A stretch of 64,000 nt of DNA from Sphingomonas pruni NBRC 15498 (lineage in GTDB: Bacteria > Pseudomonadota > Alphaproteobacteria > Sphingomonadales > Sphingomonadaceae). The stretch's first letter is position 1. Every line of letters begins with the position of its first letter. Below are positions 61,536-64,000 of the stretch, in pieces. The notes under the pieces were generated by a model. That model saw only the letters and a list, made by a program, of their open reading frames with translations. It made no database searches and was not told the origin of the DNA. The translations under genes were made by a program, and so were the position numbers. Location of the stretch: positions 1 through 64,000 of the forward strand of contig NZ_BCYZ01000006.1 in the NCBI RefSeq assembly GCF_001598455.1. Reading direction: 5' to 3'.

Positions 61536-62201
61536 ATGGCTGACACGATTGCTCCCAAGGTGCCTGCAAAGGCGCCGCTCGATCCGCGCGCGAAGCGCGT
61601 CCTGTGGTTGGGCATCGTGCTCGCCGTGCTGGGCGCCGGTGCGCTGCTATTCAGCATGTTCATGTGGTGGGGCGGCAGCGCGCGCGACTCGCTGTCGATG
61701 ACGTTCAATTCCTGGGCGCCGGGCGTGAAGACCACCGCGTCTGGCCTGCAATACAAGGTTCTGACGCCGGGCAAGGGCAAGAACCCGACCGACACCGACG
61801 TGGCGCTGATCAACTACGAAGGCAAGTTGCTCGACGGCACCACCTTCGACAAGTCGCAGCAACCGACGCCGATGCCGATCAAGGGCGTCGTTCCGGGTTT
61901 CAGCGAAGCGCTGAAGCTGATGAGCAAGGGCGCGAAGTTCCGCGTCTGGATCCCCGCCAAGCTAGGTTATGGCGAGAAGGGCGCGGGCCCGATTCCGGCC
62001 AATGCGACCCTGGTGTTCGACATCGAACTGATCGACTTCCTGCCACAGGCGGTGATCGACCAATATCAGCAGCAGATGATGCAGAAGATGGGCGGTGCCG
62101 GCGGTGCGGGCGGACCTCCCGGCGCCGGTGGCGCCGCTCCGGGCGGCGAGCCTGCTCCGACGGGCAACGTTGCGGCGCCCGCCGCGCCGACCGGCAAGTA
62201 G
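61536..62201 (+). CDS. FKBP-type peptidyl-prolyl isomerase, membrane-anchored (copy 2)
   Basis: A 221-residue protein with the same plan as its neighbour: N-terminal anchor (VLWLGIVLAVLGAGALLFSMFMWW), FKBP domain (GLQYKVLTPGKGKNPTDTDVALINYEGKLLDG, VPGFSEALKLMSKG, LGYGEKG, TLVFDIELIDF) and a Gly/Pro-rich tail. Ten bases after copy 1. The FKBP core is clearly more similar to its neighbours than to remote FKBPs, which suggests duplication. Confidence 0.93.
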   Translation: MADTIAPKVPAKAPLDPRAKRVLWLGIVLAVLGAGALLFSMFMWWGGSARDSLSMTFNSWAPGVKTTASGLQYKVLTPGKGKNPTDTDVALINYEGKLLDGTTFDKSQQPTPMPIKGVVPGFSEALKLMSKGAKFRVWIPAKLGYGEKGAGPIPANATLVFDIELIDFLPQAVIDQYQQQMMQKMGGAGGAGGPPGAGGAAPGGEPAPTGNVAAPAAPTGK

Positions 62202-62210
62202 GCGATAGCC

Positions 62211-62756
62211 ATGAGCCTGAGGGTTGCGGCGGCTTGCCTGATCGGCGCGGCATCGATTAGCGCGGCCGTGGCGCCCGTTCTTGCGCACAAAAGGGCACCG
62301 GCCGCCAAGCGGACTACAACCGCCAAGCGAACTGCAGCTGCCAAGGCACCGGCGGTGGCGCTGTCGCCCGAGGACGCGTTCCTGGCCAAGAATCGCAAGC
62401 TGCGCGGCGTAATCCAGACCGCGTCGGGCATCCAATATCGGGTGATCAAGCCGGCGACCGGGCCGCACCCTGCCGATACTGACGTCGCCTTGGTCAATTA
62501 CGAGGGCAAGTTGGTCGACGGTACGAGCTTCGACAAATCGACCCAGCCGACGCCGATGCCTGTCGCGGCAGTGGTGCCCGGTTTCAGCGAAGCGCTGAAA
62601 CTGATGGCCAAGGGCGAGACGCTACGCGTGTGGATCCCGTCGCGGCTGGCTTATGGCGCCGAGGATCAGCGCGATGAGCAAGGCAAGGTCGTCATTCCGG
62701 GCAAGTCCACCCTGGTGTTCGACATCGAGCTGATCGACTTTCAACCGCGATCCTGA
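62211..62756 (+). CDS. FKBP-type peptidyl-prolyl isomerase, exported (copy 3)
   Basis: A 181-residue FKBP. It has a cleavable signal peptide (CLIGAASISAAVAPVLAH) where the other two have anchors, a Lys/Ala/Thr-rich linker, and the FKBP core (GIQYRVIKPATGPHPADTDVALVNYEGKLVDG, VVPGFSEALKLMAKGE, LVFDIELIDFQP). It lacks the Gly-rich tail. Nine bases after copy 2. Confidence 0.93.
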   Translation: MSLRVAAACLIGAASISAAVAPVLAHKRAPAAKRTTTAKRTAAAKAPAVALSPEDAFLAKNRKLRGVIQTASGIQYRVIKPATGPHPADTDVALVNYEGKLVDGTSFDKSTQPTPMPVAAVVPGFSEALKLMAKGETLRVWIPSRLAYGAEDQRDEQGKVVIPGKSTLVFDIELIDFQPRS

Positions 62757-62891
62757 TCCCGGCGGGGCGCGATGCTTCGGCCAGTCAAGCGGAACTGCCC
62801 ATCCGTTACCGTTGCGCACAAGCCTGGCTGCACATAGCGCACTTGCATTAGACCCGGTCCGGGCGCATCGGCACTGGGCAAGGAGGTGGCG

Positions 62892-64000
62892 ATGACTGCC
62901 GCTGAGACTGCCTTGCTGCTAGCCCGGCTTCAGTTCGGGTTTACCGTCAGCTTTCATTTCATTTTCCCCAGCTTTTCGATCGGCTTGGCGAGTTACCTGA
63001 TGGTGCTCGAAGGGCTGCGGTTGCGCACGGGAAAGCCGGTCTATCTCGACCTTTTCCGGTTCTGGGTGAAGATCTTCGCGGTCGCGTTCGCCATGGGCGT
63101 CGTGTCCGGGATCGTCATGTCCTATCAGTTCGGCACCAACTGGTCGGTTTTCTCCGACAAGGCCGGACCGGTGATCGGGCCGCTGATGGCCTATGAAGTG
63201 CTGACCGCCTTCTTCCTCGAAGCGGGTTTCCTGGGCGTGATGCTGTTCGGGATGAAGCGCGTGGGGAAGGGCCTGCATTTCGCCGCGACCTGCATGGTTG
63301 CGCTCGGCACCTTCATTTCCGCTTTCTGGATCCTAAGCGTCAACAGCTGGATGCAGACGCCGACCGGCTTCGCCATGAATGCGCAGGGGCAGTTCGTCGT
63401 CGCCGGATCCTGGGCGGCGGTGATCTTCAACCCCAGCTTTCCGAATCGCTTGGTGCACACAGTGATTGCGGCATACCTGACGACGTCGCTGGTGGTGGGG
63501 GCGTGCGGGGCCTGGCATTTGCTCACCGATGCACGGCGCCGCGGCAAAGCCGCGTCGTCGGACGAGCCTGCCGGCTCGCCGGCCGCCGTGACGAGTCCTC
63601 ATCCTACTGCGTCGGGCGAGGCCGTCCGCACCATGTTCTCGATGGCGATGTGGATGGCCGCTTTGGTCGCGCCGGTGCAAATATTGGCCGGCGATATGCA
63701 GGGTCTCAATACGCTCCAGCATCAGCCGGCGAAAGTGCTGGCGATGGAAGGCGATTTCGATCCGAGTCCGAACGGCGCGCCGCTGATCCTGTTCGGCCTG
63801 CCCTCCAACGCGGACGGCAAGGTCCATTACAAGGTTGAGATACCCTATGCCGGGTCGCTGATCCTGAAGCACGACCCCCATGCTCCGCTTCAGGGATTGA
63901 AGGATTTCCCGCGCGATCAATGGGCGCCGGTGGCAGTCGTTTTCTGGTCGTTCCGCGTGATGGTCGGGCTGGGCTTCGCGATGCTCGGACTGGGACTCTG
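62892..64000 (+). CDS. cydA: cytochrome bd-type quinol oxidase subunit I, 3' end beyond window
   Basis: The first 369 residues are visible, running off the right edge. MTAAETALLLARLQFGFTVSFHFIFPSFSIG contains the haem-binding His near residue 22; VKIFAVAFAMGVVSGIVMSYQFGTNW and FFLEAGFLGVMLFG follow. The quinol loop region is short and contains no long insertion, as in the cyanide-insensitive (CioA) group, though the loop end lies at the edge. AGGAGG at 62881-62886 precedes the start by five bases. Reduces oxygen to water with electrons from quinol. Confidence 0.95.
   Translation, partial: MTAAETALLLARLQFGFTVSFHFIFPSFSIGLASYLMVLEGLRLRTGKPVYLDLFRFWVKIFAVAFAMGVVSGIVMSYQFGTNWSVFSDKAGPVIGPLMAYEVLTAFFLEAGFLGVMLFGMKRVGKGLHFAATCMVALGTFISAFWILSVNSWMQTPTGFAMNAQGQFVVAGSWAAVIFNPSFPNRLVHTVIAAYLTTSLVVGACGAWHLLTDARRRGKAASSDEPAGSPAAVTSPHPTASGEAVRTMFSMAMWMAALVAPVQILAGDMQGLNTLQHQPAKVLAMEGDFDPSPNGAPLILFGLPSNADGKVHYKVEIPYAGSLILKHDPHAPLQGLKDFPRDQWAPVAVVFWSFRVMVGLGFAMLGLGL

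Noticed and set aside
1-64000. CRISPR arrays, tRNA and rRNA genes
   Set aside because: No regularly spaced repeats of CRISPR size and no cloverleaf or rRNA-like sequence was recognised by reading; a dedicated search could still find a tRNA.

Overview
The window looks like chromosome from an alphaproteobacterium of the Sphingomonadales (Sphingomonas, Sphingobium or Novosphingobium type), carrying an integrated conjugative element. The evidence is the high GC content, a luxR-luxI-phyH quorum-sensing block of the kind reported in sphingomonads, an HWE histidine kinase, and a transfer module with DUF2285, DUF2958, DUF736 and DUF2274 proteins. I found no rRNA, tRNA or CRISPR array.

Region 1 (1-2.7 kb) is a minus-strand quorum-sensing block: luxR, luxI, a PhyH-family Fe/2-oxoglutarate dioxygenase and a GntR regulator that runs off the left edge. 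The last three genes overlap and are probably translationally coupled.

Region 2 (about 2.8-37.5 kb) is the conjugative element. The left part has a frameshifted DUF2285 gene, an HWE kinase, a RES/Xre-type toxin-antitoxin pair, ArdC antirestriction, DUF2958, an internally deleted parB, two small genes behind periodic GTTC repeats, a secreted Cys-rich peptide, a nuclease, an NRDE protein, DUF736 and an MNT-HEPN protein. The transfer machinery follows: TraF-like peptidase, lytic transglycosylase, relaxase, TraG/VirD4 coupling protein and TrbB-C-D-E-J-L-F-G-I. It is broken at two places. Between relaxase and traG sits a cargo of a micro-protein, an FkbM methyltransferase, an IS630 remnant and an acyltransferase. 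Between trbE and trbJ sits a divergent dihydrofolate reductase-like/TetR pair. No integrase, ParA or replication gene is visible, so the element may be decayed or its ends may lie elsewhere.

Region 3 (37.7-64 kb) reads as ordinary chromosome: class II DAHP synthase, AlkB, a DUF2490 protein, and a carotenoid oxygenase with its own TetR regulator and a frameshifted hydrolase. Next comes a glycan cassette: RmlA and RmlB face a coupled operon of GtrA, a mini-ORF, an aminotransferase, a GT2 transferase and a fused acetyltransferase/3,4-ketoisomerase. This predicts a dTDP-3-acetamido-3,6-dideoxyhexose (Fuc3NAc or Qui3NAc) that is moved by a lipid-carrier flippase system. Then follow a 2-hydroxyacid dehydrogenase, a cold-shock/TM2 fusion, CysS, a TetR-controlled RND efflux operon with a perfect 20-bp palindrome, rpsU, three tandem FKBP-type prolyl isomerases and the start of cydA.

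Three conserved genes carry frame breaks of about one base (DUF2285, parB, alpha/beta hydrolase). Either these loci are decaying or the assembly has small indel errors; raw reads would decide.
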